NCBI GenBank assembly: GCA_905221605.1
Contig: CAJNDS010000172.1
Coordinates: 108,501-172,500, forward strand
Reading direction: 5' to 3'
Source: Symbiodinium natans
Taxonomy: Eukaryota; Sar; Dinophyceae; Suessiales; Symbiodiniaceae
DNA: 64,000 nucleotides
Shown here: positions 11,077 through 22,656 of the stretch, piece after piece
How the letters are laid out: every line of letters begins with the position of its first letter
Position numbering within the stretch: position 1 is the stretch's first letter
Position numbers and translations under genes: made by a program
The notes under the pieces: model-generated
What the model was told of the DNA's origin: nothing
Database searches by the model: none
What the model saw: only the letters and a program-made list of their open reading frames with translations

Positions 11077-13405
11077 GTGCACTACCGTCTCCTCTTCGAC
11101 ACCTCCGCGGCGCTGGCCGGGGAGAGGTGGCAGCAGCTCCGCAGCGCGCACGCGGCCTTCCGGGAGCAGCTGCGCCGCAGCCCCAAAGCCGACCGCGCCG
11201 TGGCCACCATCCGCTTCCTCGGCGAGTCGGCGGATGCTCCAGCCTGAGCTTCCGAGCTTCGGGTGACTTTGTGTGCGCTATCCTGCGCTTGCTGTACAGG
11301 CCCTCGGGGCCGACCGGACTGCCGCCAGAAACATCCCCGAGCTGCCGGACATCGAATCCCCCGAACCCAAGGCCAAGGCCAACGCCAAGGCCAAGGCCAA
11401 GGCCAAAGGCAAGGCCAAGGCAAAGGCACAGGCAAAGGCCAAGGGCCCCGCGCCAGCCTCTGCTTTCACGTGGAAGGGGGCCCTCCCAGTGGCAGAGGCC
11501 TTGCGTGCCTTGCCGAAAGGCCAGGTCCCATCTGAGCCCTTCGCCCACGAGGCATCCGCGGATCGGGGCACTGGGATGGCCAGCTTCCCGAATGTCAGCC
11601 CAAGTGTCCGAGAGACCGCCCAGAATGCCTCCCAAGCTCCCTTGTGCAACGTGTAGACTTGCCTCTGTTGTCAGGTCGTGCTGCTGGCGCTCGGGGCCTC
11701 CTTCGATCTCGGCGACACCGTGCAGGAACTTCTAGAGATTCGAAACCTCGCGCTGGTGGTGGGCGTCGCTCTCGCAGACGCAGGCGCACAAGGGGTGAGC
11801 TCGTGGGGCCGAGCTTCCAAACTGTGTGCCTTGAGGCATGACCAGCCTGCGGGAGATGCAGCGACACTTGGAGGGAAGTAGCGTGCAGTGCTGGATCAAA
11901 GCCGCGGGCAGCGAGACGGCCCTGGTCCAGGCAGGGCTGCTCCCTAGGAATATCAAGGTAGCGGGCTACTTCAGCAGGCTTGGGTTGCAGGGCTTAAGCC
12001 TCCGCTCGCTCTCTCCAGTCCTCAAATTTGCTTTGGAGGCTTTCCGGGATGCAGCAGCAGACGGGGAGGTGGTGCGGGAGAGGCACGGCCGAGGCCGCTC
12101 CCCACACAAGTAGATGCAGCTGTTCATCAGTTAATCGCCCAAGTCGCGGGCTCAGGGCTCCTTCTGACGGTTAGTATGAACGCTTGCGCGCCCCGCCTCG
12201 CCGTGGTCGACTTGTCCTGAACTAAACCGTAAAGCAGAGACCGAGAAAGGGAGACAGAAAGGGACGCGCGCCCTTCGAGTGAAGTGCCGCCATGTATGGC
12301 GAAGGCAATCGAAGGAATCAGACTGGCTTTTCCTCAAACAGCTTGGTTCTTTGTGTTTGCAGGAACCTTTGCAGGGGCCTCCGGCATGCAAATTGCATTT
12401 TTGCCCTTTTGAACGCCAGCGCAGGAGGCAAGTACATGCTCACCATCAACTGGCCATCGGGTGCCACGGCAGCCTCGCTGAAACGACCCAAGAGCGAGTC
12501 TGTCAAGGACGTGATGACTGCCGTGAAAAGGCAAGTGGTGGTCAAAGGCTGCCAGCTCAGATTGCTTCTCCATGAGGCCGCCTTGGATGATGCGGCAGAC
12601 TTGAGGGATCTGCCGCTTTCCGTGCCCCTGACTGTGGTGGCGATGGACACGAAAGACTTGGCGGCGGCCCGGAATGCAGCAAGAAATGGAAGGGCAAGGG
12701 AGGGCCCTGCTCGGGATGATCTCGGTCTTGAGGATATACGCTCGGGGTGGGGATGACTTTGCGAGGTTCTGAGCTTCAGGGCCAGGTTCTGAAGGAGCGC
12801 CCGGCGCTTGCAGGCCTTCCGGGACCGATCGCAAGTGTGGTAACCACAAACCGGCACGGTTTGTCGGAAGACGTCCGAGGCAGAAGCTTTGGACGCCAGC
12901 GGCCTGCCTGCTGGCATGAAGACGCATGTTGAGGAGCAGATTGCGGCCCTTTGCCAGCTCTTCGACGAGCTGCCCGAGCATCTCACCGCAGCATTGGATG
13001 ACTCGCCTGTACGCTTTATCAAGGACATCATCCTGAAGCTGCCCGCAGATCGTCTGCTCACCTTCATGAACGACACGGACGCCACGAAGAAGCTTCTGAA
13101 GAGCATTCGCGAGGACCAGGTCCCGGCCCTGCTCGCGGACCCCGCGGCGTTCCTGGGCCCAGCCTTGGAGGCGCTTCCCTTAAAGCCATGCCGCGACAAT
13201 GCTATGCTGCTATACTGTGTGCCAAGGCCGCGTTGACTGCTTGTTTGCCAGTGCTTGTGTTTGTTGGCAGGAGCAGATGAAGACACAGATGGTGCTCCAA
13301 GCGCAGCTGGCAGAGGCTTGGAATTTTGTGGAGGGGGCTCACACTTCCTCGCCACGCATTCTTGGACTGGTTGCGGACGTTTTGGCTTCAGAGTTTTGTG
13401 GGTAG
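11077..13405 (+). CDS. Multi-exon gene, unrecognised; Lys/Ala repeat, ubiquitin-like exon, helical C-terminus
   Basis: Coding-like segments chain across AG acceptors. Exon 11077-11232 (HYRLLFDTSAALAGERW) follows TTTGCAG. Exon 11300 to about 11517 continues in phase with IPELPDIESPEP, a run of about 12 Lys-Ala pairs, then FTWKGALPVAEALRALPKGQ. Exon 11675-11794 (ALGASFDLGDTVQELLEIRN) ends at a GTGAGC donor. About 11838-12113 gives another helical stretch (TSLREMQRHLEGSSVQCWIK). The ubiquitin-like exon is listed separately. Exon 12880 to about 13190 is helical (EEQIAALCQLFDELPEHL). Exon 13271-13405 (EQMKTQMVLQAQLAEAWNF) reaches a stop. Several donors would be GA or GC. The 5' end and some junctions are unresolved, and I recognise no overall family. 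High GC at third positions suggests real coding. Confidence 0.45.
12422..12700 (+). CDS. Ubiquitin-like exon of the 11.1-13.4 kb gene
   Basis: After the acceptor GCCAGCGCAG the reading gives a beta-grasp-like pattern: strand YMLTINWPSG, loop, SVKDVMTAVKRQ helix, CQLRLLLHEAALDD strand and turn, DLRDLPL, then the last strand VPLTVVAMD. Order and spacing match a ubiquitin-like domain of about 75 residues, but there is no C-terminal Gly-Gly, so conjugation is not implied. It probably serves as a binding module. This is pattern recognition only. Confidence 0.4.
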
Positions 13406-14400
13406 CTCCTACCAGCTGGTAAGCAGGAGAGGGTACAGGATGGTTGGTTCGAACTATGAACCTAGAAGTATTGGACATCGGAGGTGGCGGTTGAGCAGCC
13501 TTCGGCGCAAGGCACCCGCCGTGGGCTTCCGTTAAGCTGTCCACTCTGAACTTTAGGGTTGGGCTACGTCGGGGCTCTGGCTCGCTGTGTATTTCGGAGA
13601 CCACATCGAGGGTCGGGAACTACCAAAGTGACCTGCGAGCAGCAACCACTGACTGCCAAAGGAAAAGGGCCAAATCGATGTTGGAAGCTTTATGTTCAGG
13701 AGTTTCCGGTGCAGGTAGGTGTTCTCCGTATGTATCATTGAAGAATTGCTTGAGATCCGGTGGTCGCTCTCCTGCCCCAGGCCCAAGTCATTGCGCGTCA
13801 AGACTTGTCCTCTTGAGTCTTTGTTTAGCCCTCTGCAAGGAGGCGAGGCGGACTTGACAAGTGCGTGTAGGTGCTTGGATGTTCAAGTCAACGGTGTTTG
13901 GCTTGTAGCCGCAAGTTGCGAATAGGTTTTATGGCGGTCATACATGCTGAGGTTGTCTTGTGCCAGGCCAAGCCGTAACATCCGCAGAGACGGAGCCTGC
14001 TGAAGGCGGCCAGAGAGAAGAGGCCAGGGGATTTGTTGGTGGGCGGGCTCCCACGTGGTGGGTGCGGGGCGTCTATGCAGTTGGCAACTCTGTTCCAGTG
14101 TCATGGCTCCACTATGTTGACCTATGTTATGGTTCAGTGTAGAGACTTCACCGCCTTCAGTTGCGTTGTAGTCCGCCGTCTGCCGCGAAGGACGAACGCT
14201 CCAGGCCATTGGCAGGGCCTGCAGGAAGCGCCTTGCGCAGGACCGGAAAGGAGGCCTCGAGAAAGCAGGGAACATGACATGCTCCGTCCCAATGGAATCA
14301 GAGTCCACAGGGTGCGGTTTTGGCATACTCTGTCAGGGCAGTCGCTTGAAAACGTGCATGACTGTCGGATCGTGATACTTGTACCTTATTGCAGTTGATA
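13406..14400. other. No supported gene
   Basis: Mixed-composition DNA. Short ORFs on both strands have no convincing protein pattern. No repeat stands out. Confidence 0.4.
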
Positions 14401-14405
14401 ATCTC

Positions 14406-14516
14406 GACGATGGTGATGATGATGGTGATGATGGATGACGATGAACAAACGCGACGAGGAAGAAGAAGAAGAAAAAGAAGAAGAAGAAGAAGAATAAGAA
14501 GAAGAAGAAGAAGAAG
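14406..14516 (+). repeat. GAT/GGT and GAA trinucleotide microsatellites
   Basis: Imperfect GATGATGGT repeats (about 14406-14440) are followed by an AAG/GAA tract (14456-14516). No gene is associated. Confidence 0.9.
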
Positions 14517-14519
14517 CAT

Positions 14520-15170
14520 CATAGTGATTGTAAGTGATATCTGACGACAGCGCTGACGATGTGCTTTCATGATGTTTGTCATTATTACTATGCTGAGGTC
14601 TCGTGATAGTCTAGAGCATCGTCTTGCAGCCTGATGGAAGGTACAGTTCGTTGAAGGGTGCGTTGCGACTCGCCGTTCTGCACCTAACTGGCTGACAATC
14701 GGCGGGGCCTGTCAGGCAGAGACCTGGCGCGTCGTGCAAGCAGCAGGCCACACTTCACGGCCGATTCTGGTCAGTAAGAAACACCACCGCCGCGACGGCA
14801 GTAGCTCCACCCCTACAACATTACCCGAAAAGAGAGCCATTGTGAAGCCCCGAGTGTCGAGGCCCAGGCACCGAGGGCTTCAAGGTATCAGAGCTCGAAG
14901 CACTATGAACAGTGAGCCGCGGTGAGGGTCACGCAGGGAAGGCTCGAGTCGTGGACGATTTTCTGTTGAGTTGGCTGTGGGCTCCGAGGTTCTGTGCCAA
15001 CATGTGCCAACACAAAACCCTATACCCGAATCTCCAGCTGCCGCGCCGGTCCAGGTCCCACGGAGGGGCTGGTCATCCAGCTGTGCTGGGGTGATTTCGC
15101 CGAGTTCCGGAACGGCGTCCTCATGGCCGTGCCCAGGCCCAGGGATGGTCTTGAACTGTTCATTACAGGA
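14520..15170. other. No supported gene
   Basis: Mixed-composition DNA before the AT-rich island. ORFs are short and unconvincing. Confidence 0.4.
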
Positions 15171-15471
15171 AGAATATCCTTCACACGCTTGTAAATTAAT
15201 GCACGAAGCGTGTGAAGGATATTACGAATCGCGCATGAACGTACAACAAGCTCAAACAACACAGATAAGGGCTTTGTCGTTCACGTCCCCTTCACAATAT
15301 TTTTCTTTGCGCGTATATTTAATATTACTTCGTGCATAAACTTACAAGTTAAAAATTTTAATGCGCACATTAATACTAGTTATTATGCAAGGAACGTGCG
15401 ATAATATTTATAATGTGTGAGCGCACAAAAGCCCCAATTATATCTGTATATGTATATGGATATGAATATGA

Positions 15472-15529
<58 letters not shown>

Positions 15530-16070
15530 ATATACACACATATACAGAAAGTATATAAGTTTCATGCGCAAGAGACGCTTACAAACACAATATTAAATTG
15601 TATGGGCCTTTCCCTGGCACACCATTCATTACTAATTGACTCTGGGGCTGGAACCTTTCATGTGCAAAAGGCTCGTTAAATTTCAGTGAATTCATGCACA
15701 ACTTTCTAACTCACTTTTATTTTAACAGGCCTTTTAGTATTCTCACACTTGATTCACGAGCTTTCCTGCGTTAAAGAGGTCTCTTCTCAGCGGGCCACAT
15801 CTTCACCAGGTTAACGCACGATTGGTCCAAGTAGTTAGTCTCGTTCACTCGTGAATTCATGCGTCATAATAAACACCTTGTAATTCACGGTATTCACTCA
15901 TTGTATCATCATCATCATCACGGGCGAACAGTATATTAAATATGCCCGTGTAATAATATAGTTCGTTTCGCCCTGGGCACACAATAATTCATATCTTATA
16001 GCCCGTGAACACATTATAATATTGAGACAATGCACGAACGAAATAAGTGAGTGCACGAAACTAATTCTAG
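15171..16070. mobile_element. AT-rich island with inverted repeats, possible foldback element
   Basis: Composition falls sharply to AT-rich relative to both flanks. A perfect 18-bp inverted repeat lies at 15173-15190 and 15206-15223 (AATATCCTTCACACGCTT and its complement). A second, imperfect 21-bp inverted pair relates CTTGTAAATTAATGCACGAAG (from about 15188) to the complement of a copy near 15319-15339. Motifs such as TTCGTGCA, GAATTCATGC and CACGAA recur throughout in both orientations. No transposase ORF is present, so if mobile it is non-autonomous. Confidence 0.45.
15440..15532 (+). repeat. TATGTA/TATGAA microsatellite
   Basis: Hexamer-like TATGTA repeats with TATGAA and TATGGA variants at the left edge, inside the AT-rich island. 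Confidence 0.9.
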
Positions 16071-16632
16071 TGTTTACTGGTGGTGAAGAAAAGCCGCATA
16101 ACAGATATCACAATTAGTGCTCTTTCTCGCTCCTTCAATTTTGCAGCATTTAAAGAGCTATAACACATGAATGGTACCTTGACTCTTTCCAAACTAATGA
16201 GGTACCAATAGCGGAAATTATGGTTTTTACGGGTTGTAGGCTTGAGGCTGTTGGGGTTTTGGGGGCGCCCCATTCCCACCTCCTGTCGAATCCTACCTGA
16301 GGTGGTTTAGGGGTTCAGGGTTTATGGTTTGAGGTTCAGAGGTTGAGGTTCAAAGTTTAACGGCCTGTTTGGGATTTAGAGTTTATAGAGACTAGGGCTA
16401 TCTCTACACTGTGATGCAGTTGCTGGTCGAATGCGTTTTATCCGTCTCTTTGTGTTGGGTTTGCTTGTTCTGTTTTCAGCAGTGTCTAGCGGTAGATAAG
16501 GCGTTTGTCACGTGGATGGTTCATAGTATGAGCTGTTTTTTGGACCTGTGTCGCCAAGCAGTAGGCACAGGATGCTTTTGGCCTGCTCAAAAACAAGGAG
16601 TTGGCATTGTGATCTGCCGGCCTTGGGTAAGC
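16071..16632. other. Intergenic, no feature
   Basis: Includes a short TTTAGGG-like drift region at 16300-16385 (GGTTCAGGGTTTATGGTTTGAGG). No gene is seen. Confidence 0.4.
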
Positions 16633-17322
16633 ATGTCTTCGCAACCCGGATTCCCTAACAGGAGCCTGCATGCGCGGCTCTCGCCTGGCTTTGACATCGT
16701 GCGGGAGGAGCCACCGACGCCGCTTCCGGAAGGGGTCGTCCCTTTGAGCCCGATCGTGGACCTCTTCCCGCACAATACTGCCTTCGGAGGCCAACGCGTC
16801 GTGGTGGTGCTGCCGACCTGCAGTGGAGCCGACAAGGCGTGGCGATCGCTTCCCGAAGGTGGCTGGGAGGAGCTCACCGAGGTGGAGTTCTTTGGAGGGC
16901 ATGCCGCGCTGCGCTTGGACCATTTCTGCAAGACATTTTTGGGCACCCAGAGCCCTCAACCGAGACGCCTCAAAGTGAGAGGCTTCCTGTCACGGACCCA
17001 GCGCGCTGCCAAGTGTGCCTTGGTGCACTCACTCTGCGATGGGTGCGAAGAGCAGCTGCGGCAAACTTGCTGCCAAGACCCAGACGAACTGGCAGGCTTC
17101 GATGAATGCAGTCCTCCCAAATTGGCCGGGCTCTATGAACACGGGGAGGAGCTCGTGCTCTCCCATGGCAAAGAAGATCAAGAATGGTCACAGCGGGTGA
17201 AGTTACTCTTCAACCGCTTTCCATTGGTGACGAGCACAACAATTTCCGTGCAAGAGCCGCGCTTTGACGTTTCCATCGACGACCAGCCCCACACATTCTG
17301 CGCCCCGGCCAGAGCTGAATAG
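16633..17322 (+). CDS. Orphan ORF, about 229 residues
   Basis: The frame is open from 16411, but the first 74 codons look non-coding (Cys/Leu/Val-rich and preceding a better start), so I take the ATG at 16633. From there the protein has even composition: PSGFDIVREEP-like N-terminus, then PLSPIVDLFPHNTAFGGQRV, VEFFGGHAALRLDHFCKTF, a Cys-containing stretch (CALVHSLCDGCEEQLRQTCC), and VKLLFNRFPLVTSTTISVQE near the end. It has no signal peptide and no membrane segment. I do not recognise a family. The Cys residues could bind metal, but the spacing is not a known finger. It may be one exon of a longer gene or an intronless orphan. Confidence 0.45.
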   Translation: MSSQPGFPNRSLHARLSPGFDIVREEPPTPLPEGVVPLSPIVDLFPHNTAFGGQRVVVVLPTCSGADKAWRSLPEGGWEELTEVEFFGGHAALRLDHFCKTFLGTQSPQPRRLKVRGFLSRTQRAAKCALVHSLCDGCEEQLRQTCCQDPDELAGFDECSPPKLAGLYEHGEELVLSHGKEDQEWSQRVKLLFNRFPLVTSTTISVQEPRFDVSIDDQPHTFCAPARAE

Positions 17323-19410
17323 TTTGTAGCGCATTTTCCTGCTAGGATTTCCCAAACGGTACCTTCAGAGAGCTTCCCTCTCCCTCTTCTTTCCGGATGC
17401 TTGAGTAGACATAACCGCTTTACTCGAGCATAATCACTGAGCAAATCGAAGCACTAACGTTTGCTCAGGTTTGCCTGGTGCGCCAACTGAACCATCAGAG
17501 CGTCCGATGCACCAGATGCACCTGAGTCAGAGAGAGGAAATACTTGTATTTTGTTGACTTGAGTTTAAATACCCTTATACATGTAGAATTTAGGACTAGG
17601 TGAGTAGGTGCATACATGATAATGGTTTTTTAGCCATCTTGTTCACCGTTGCCAGGCTTATATGAGGCGTAAACTTGTACATGACCTCCACCTTGAGGTG
17701 ACAGGCTGTTGACTTGCTTTCGTGTCGTGCTTTCAGCCCATACAGGCTTCCTCTGTGTTGCAAGCCTCGTTGCTTCGCCTACCTCTTTGCAGTTTGCTGG
17801 TTGAATTCGCTTAAGTTCAACTAAGTCTTGGGAGTGCTTGGGCGTATCGGGATTGGGAGGCTGTACCCTGTTTTTCTGAGCGGCTCAATGCCGCGGGACC
17901 CAGCCAGCCATACGGCACCTGGCACCTTGAGCCCCCATGGACATGCGAGTTCCTGTTCTCGTGGCAGCCCCGCCAGTGACCAGTCTTGATGTGTTTGTCC
18001 TTTTGGTGTGCCCAGCACCCTCATAAGTAGAAGTGGTGCTTAATGAAGCGACTCTTCTGGCTTTCTGACCGGCCGCTGTGAACCCCAGCCACTTTGTGGG
18101 CCCAGGCAGTCAGATCAAGGTGCTCAAAACCATCAGACCAGCGCTGCAAGCAGCTCGGCGGCTGCGTGGCTCCAGACAGGCGTGTGGTCAGGTCAGACTT
18201 AGGGAAGCTTCTAGTGGCAATCAATGGTCAGAAGTAGGCTCGATGCGTCCCACCATGAGGACCCCACTCTACTCGTACCGCACTCTAGCACAAGATAATT
18301 TTGCAGTTTATGAACAGTTTTAAGTCATACTGAACATTCAAGAATCATCTTCCGTGTAATACTATGGCCAGTCATGACGTCAACGAAGACAGAGAAGTCT
18401 TTCGAGTTAATGATGTGGAGCGTGCATCGATGCCATTAGAAAGATGAGGGGTGCTGGAAACAAGAGTGATGAAGAAACCGCAGCCAGAAAAGCAAAATGT
18501 GCAGAATATCGGCATCTACATTCCCTAGCCCCTACACTGAAGTAAATACAAACGCCTGACAGTGCAAGCTACATTCCGTGACAAGCCTGGGTAAATGCCA
18601 TTACGGACCATTACGAGGACAACTTCATGAGGCAGAAGAGGGGTCGCTAGCATAGCCGTGACAAAAGGGGCAGGCAGGGTGCTTGAAATGCTCGCGTGCA
18701 CACCCGCCCGAACTTCTGATGTTCACTGCAAGAAAGTATTGCAAATGCGACCCTTGCAACAGCAAGAAGCTTTGTCCGAAGCCGAAACAGACTAGTAATG
18801 GCAGCCATTCACTCCATCAACTACAACCTTATAGAAGTAACTGAGGGCGTTGTGCACACAACTCACGATATTGCAGCTAAGGCGTCCGAGGTTTATGCCA
18901 TACACATAAACAACAGAAAAGAGCCGAGAAAGTGCAACACACTCAGTAATGTCAATGATCTACTGAAAATGACAAAGGGGGAGTTTTCTTAATGCACAAA
19001 GACAATGGTGCACCAAAACTGCGGCATAGGCAGTGTTGCAGGCAGTTTGGCAAAGTACGGTCGATCTTTTTGGGTACCTTCATAAGTAGGCTCCGTGTAA
19101 AGACAGGAACCGCAGAATGGAGGAGAGCTGTACACATGATAGCACAAAGTGGGGGTATCAACCCCGAGAGACATCCCACGCATGGGGCTATGTTTGAACT
19201 ACAAGGTCAGAAGGAGATACATCTACTTATGGACAACAATCACAGGACATGACTGATCATAGGACATTGTTTTACACTGGCTTATGGGCAGTGGAAAGTG
19301 CGAGTCTTGCTTGATAGAGCACGCGTTGAGGCACATGTCGACTCTTCTCAAGCAGAAGCATCTTGATTGCCGTGAAACTGTTCGCGCTTTCCGGACGTGT
19401 AGAGGGTTTT
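17323..19410. other. No supported gene
   Basis: Mixed to AT-rich DNA. A 64-codon ORF at 18798-18992 and smaller ones have no recognisable pattern and could be remnants of an old insertion. Confidence 0.4.
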
Positions 19411-19415
19411 TACCC

Positions 19416-19482
19416 TAAACCCTAAACCCCAAACCCTAAACCCTTAGCCCTAAGCCCTAAACTCTAAACCCTGAACCCTACA
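19416..19482 (-). repeat. CCCTAAA telomere-type repeat, interstitial
   Basis: About eight degenerate CCCTAAA units (variants CCCCAAA, CCCTTAG, CTCTAAA). This is TTTAGGG on the minus strand. Confidence 0.9.
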
Positions 19483-19970
19483 GGTCCAGGCCTGCAAGAC
19501 ACTGCCGAGCTAGACTCCGGGTGCCAAGGGCACCTGGGCAGTGAAAGTTCAAGATGTCTGGCTGACGTCGCTGACATCGTATCTATCTCGGTACGTTCTG
19601 TTTATTGCAGCTCTGGTGGCATGCTTCTGCAGTTGTGAGATATGCTGCTTCGCATTCCGGTTCGTAGGGAATGCAGGAATAGATCACAGCGTGTGCCAGC
19701 TATCTATCAGATAGAGTGATACCATATGATACCTATCCTAGAAGCCACAATGCCTCCGTCCCTTGTTCCCGGCACGAACCGTGCACTGCGACCCTCACGA
19801 CACAAGGGTTTCCTGTTTCAGGCTGCCAGATCCACAGCTCCCACAGCCAGAGCCCTCCGCCTCTGCCAGCAGCTCTGTCCTCCCGACAGTTCTGGAAGGC
19901 ACGCTGTTCAGGGGTGAGTGGAAACACGCATGAAATTTGAACACTGCCACGAAGGAGTGCGGGTTTCAAC
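19483..19970. other. No supported gene
   Basis: Mixed-composition DNA. Short ORFs only. Confidence 0.4.
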
Positions 19971-19974
19971 AAAA

Positions 19975-20073
19975 GTATGAGTATACATATAAGTATAAGT
20001 ATAAGTATAAGTACAAGTACAAGTACAAGTACAAGTGTACATATAAATAGAAATGAATTCTTACATAAATTTC

Positions 20074-20099
<26 letters not shown>
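19975..20099 (+). repeat. AAGTAT/AAGTAC and CA microsatellites
   Basis: AAGTAT hexamers change to AAGTAC hexamers across 19975-20040, and a CA dinucleotide run occupies about 20074-20099. Confidence 0.9.
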
Positions 20100-20105
<6 letters not shown>

Positions 20106-20106
<1 letters not shown>

Positions 20107-21040
20107 CTATATCTGAAGGAAAGGTTTAGAAACCAGGGTTGAGGGTTTGAGGTTTGGGAACCAGTGTTCGAGGTTCAGTCGATAGGGGTTAATGGATCAG
20201 GGTTCAGGCTTCGGAAGTTGTGAGAGGTGGGTTACGCCAGTGTATGTGTGTGTTGTACGGACATCTGCACCTGTTCACTGTCGAAGCTTTTGTAGTTTGA
20301 CCGATTCACCGTTGGCTGCACGGTGGCCATGCTGTGAAACAAATGTTGCGCACGTTCGTCTTCAGGCCACGCAGTCCCGCCTCCGCCTGACGCTCCTGCA
20401 GACCCAGTAGAACAAGTTCGCCAGAGGTAGCGTGGCTGAAATGTTGAGAGCACCACCGGTCGTGACATTGTGGGGTTGCACCTTCTGCACCTTCGAGTGC
20501 GAGACTCCTCGTCCTCAGATCGGCCCTGGTCCTTTGTGTTTGCTCCCGGGGTTCTTTGAATTTGCATGTTCTTCTTTGCTACCTTGCACATGATCTTCGA
20601 GGCGATCACCTCAGCCCGACACCTCGGCCACTGCCTCCACCGACAGCCCGCTCCAGGGAGGCGAGAGGTTTAGACTGAGGCTTTGGAAGTGGGCATCTGA
20701 TCCAAAGCCAAGAAGCAGAATGTACTGTTTTTTCACAGCCCTACGTGCTCTAGCCTTCGCGAAGGCGCCGCAGATGCACATGGCCCAGCAGCTCTACCAC
20801 TGCACCACCGGACGCAGAGAGAAGCCATATTTCAGGGTGCAGTGTGCGCAGGCGTGTGGATTCAAGGTTTTCAGTGGCCCCAGGGCGTCATATCAGGGAA
20901 TGCACGTGGCATCTGAGGGTAGCCTCAAGCAGCGAAGCTTTGAGATCGAGCGTAGGCAGCACACACCCGCGTTTTTGAACTGGGCAAGTTCTGGCTCAAA
21001 AGCCAGTCACCCAGCCAGAGCACTCTGCTCTTTGTTTTCG
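20106..21040. other. No supported gene
   Basis: A 137-codon ORF at 20720-21133 runs into microsatellite sequence and looks spurious. Its middle part (MHMAQQLYHCTTGRREK) is not recognised. Confidence 0.35.
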
Positions 21041-21045
21041 CCCCG

Positions 21046-21248
21046 TATGTGTATGTGCGCATGTACGTACGTATGTATGTCTGTCTGTAGGTATGTATGT
21101 ATGCATGTATGCATGGAATGTAACGTAAAGTAATGTAACGCTTGCGTAACATAAAGCAACGCAACGCGACGCAACGCAGCGCAGCGCAGCGCAAGGCAAG
21201 GCAAGGCAAGGCAAGGCAATGCAAGCAGTATATATATATATATATATA
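21046..21248 (+). repeat. Tetramer then drifting pentamer array
   Basis: GTAT tetramers (21063-21115) are followed by pentamers that change stepwise, from GTAAC-type (about 21120-21150) through GCAAC and GCAGC to GCAAG (21190-21218). The array ends in an AT dinucleotide run. Confidence 0.9.
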
Positions 21249-21339
21249 TGGTACCCCCCCCCCCAAAACCCACGCTTCCATATGCTCTTCCCTGAAGTCC
21301 GACAGATCGGCCTCCCAGTTTGGTCATGGTAGGGTTTTA

Positions 21340-22640
21340 GAAATTCAGTAAATAGTTTACTGAATTTCACTAATTTGTCTAATGTCCTTGATTTCGTTAC
21401 TTTTAATTAACTTCGTTGGTTCCAAAAAGCTTAATTCACAAAATTAGATCCACTCAGCCATTGCTCGAGCGAGTGCTCAAACAGAAGTGACCTGAACAAT
21501 TTGCTCGAGATCGTGGATTGCTATTAAGTGTTAAAAAAACGTTTAAAAAAAGTAAGAAACTATCAATAAGATTGCTAGATTGCTGTTAGTTTTACTTGGG
21601 TTCCTATTAAATTTAATGGGATTCATAGGGTTCGTATGAATTCAGTAACAATTGATAGGAATCTGGTTTAAATATGTAGAAGCATATCAAATTAGTAGGA
21701 CTCCTATTCTAATTTCTTGGAGTCCTAAACTCAAAGGAATCATAGGAAGCCCATTGAAATGAATAGGAACCCCTTTGAATTCATAGGAATGCTGCAATGC
21801 TATTAAAATGAATATGAACCCTATAAAAACTTCTGCGAATTCTTTTACGAGTAACAGGAATCCGTTTAACATGAAGACGAGTCCTATTAAGATTAAGAGG
21901 AGCCAATAAAATTCTATAAAAAAGTAACGTGGACCCTTTGAAACAATAAGAGCCGCACTGATGAAATGACTATGAACCCTATTAAAACTTTTTGTTCATA
22001 GGACTGCTGTTAAAATTATTAAGAATTGCAATAAAATTATTTCGAGTCCAATTGAAATGAATAGGGACCAGTATTCAAAAAACAGTAGGAGCACTGTTGA
22101 ATCTAGTAGGATCCCTATGAAAATTATGAAGAATCCTTTCAACATGAATGAGAGACCCTGTTAACATGAATACGAAGCCTATTCAAATTAATCAGGAACC
22201 TATCTAAATTAATTGGAAGCTTATCAAAGCAAAAAGAATCCAATTAACAATTGTACGCAATCTTTTGAAATTGAATAAGAAGCCCATTAACATCATAGGA
22301 ATATGTTTAAAAAACACTAGGTATAAGAACGCTATTAACATTACCAAGAACCCTATTCAACTACTTGGAATCTGATGAAAATGAATAGTAATCAATATTA
22401 ACCCGAATAAATCCAATAGGCACCCTTTAATAGGCATCCTTTAGAAATTAATACGAACCCAATTAGACAAATGCAGGAATCCTACTTAAAAGCAGTGAAT
22501 GCTAGTAAAATTATTCGGAATCTTATCAATTTAATACGAACCCCCAGTAAAATGAACGGCAGTAGGATTAATCTTAAATAGGAAACCTATTCGGTAAGAT
22601 GAATAAGACTCTTATTTTCCGTCTCAATTTCAAAATGTAA
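21340..22640. repeat. Degenerate AT-rich satellite of about 22-25-bp units
   Basis: Over more than 1 kb, GGAACCC/GGAATCC/GGACTCC boxes alternate with TATTAAAAT/TATTGAAAT boxes at roughly 20-27 bp spacing. An approximate unit is ATAGGAACCCTATTAAAATG. Many boxes pair as AATAGG and CCTATT, giving local dyad symmetry. No coding potential. Confidence 0.7.
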
Positions 22641-22656
22641 CCTTTTTCTCGGCTCT

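Noticed and set aside
12318-13604. 428-codon minus-strand ORF
   Set aside because: It lies antisense to better-supported plus-strand exons and mirrors their codon pattern, with Ser/Arg/Ala-rich low-information sequence. Treated as a shadow.
15171-16070. Organelle-derived insertion
   Set aside because: AT-rich composition would allow it, but no plastid or mitochondrial gene fragment is recognisable.
16411-16632. N-terminal 74 codons of the 16.4 kb ORF as a signal or membrane segment
   Set aside because: Composition changes at 16633. The upstream part has no consistent coding pattern and looks like open intergenic sequence.
20925-21370. Minus-strand ORFs of 106-124 codons
   Set aside because: Translation of tetramer and pentamer microsatellites.
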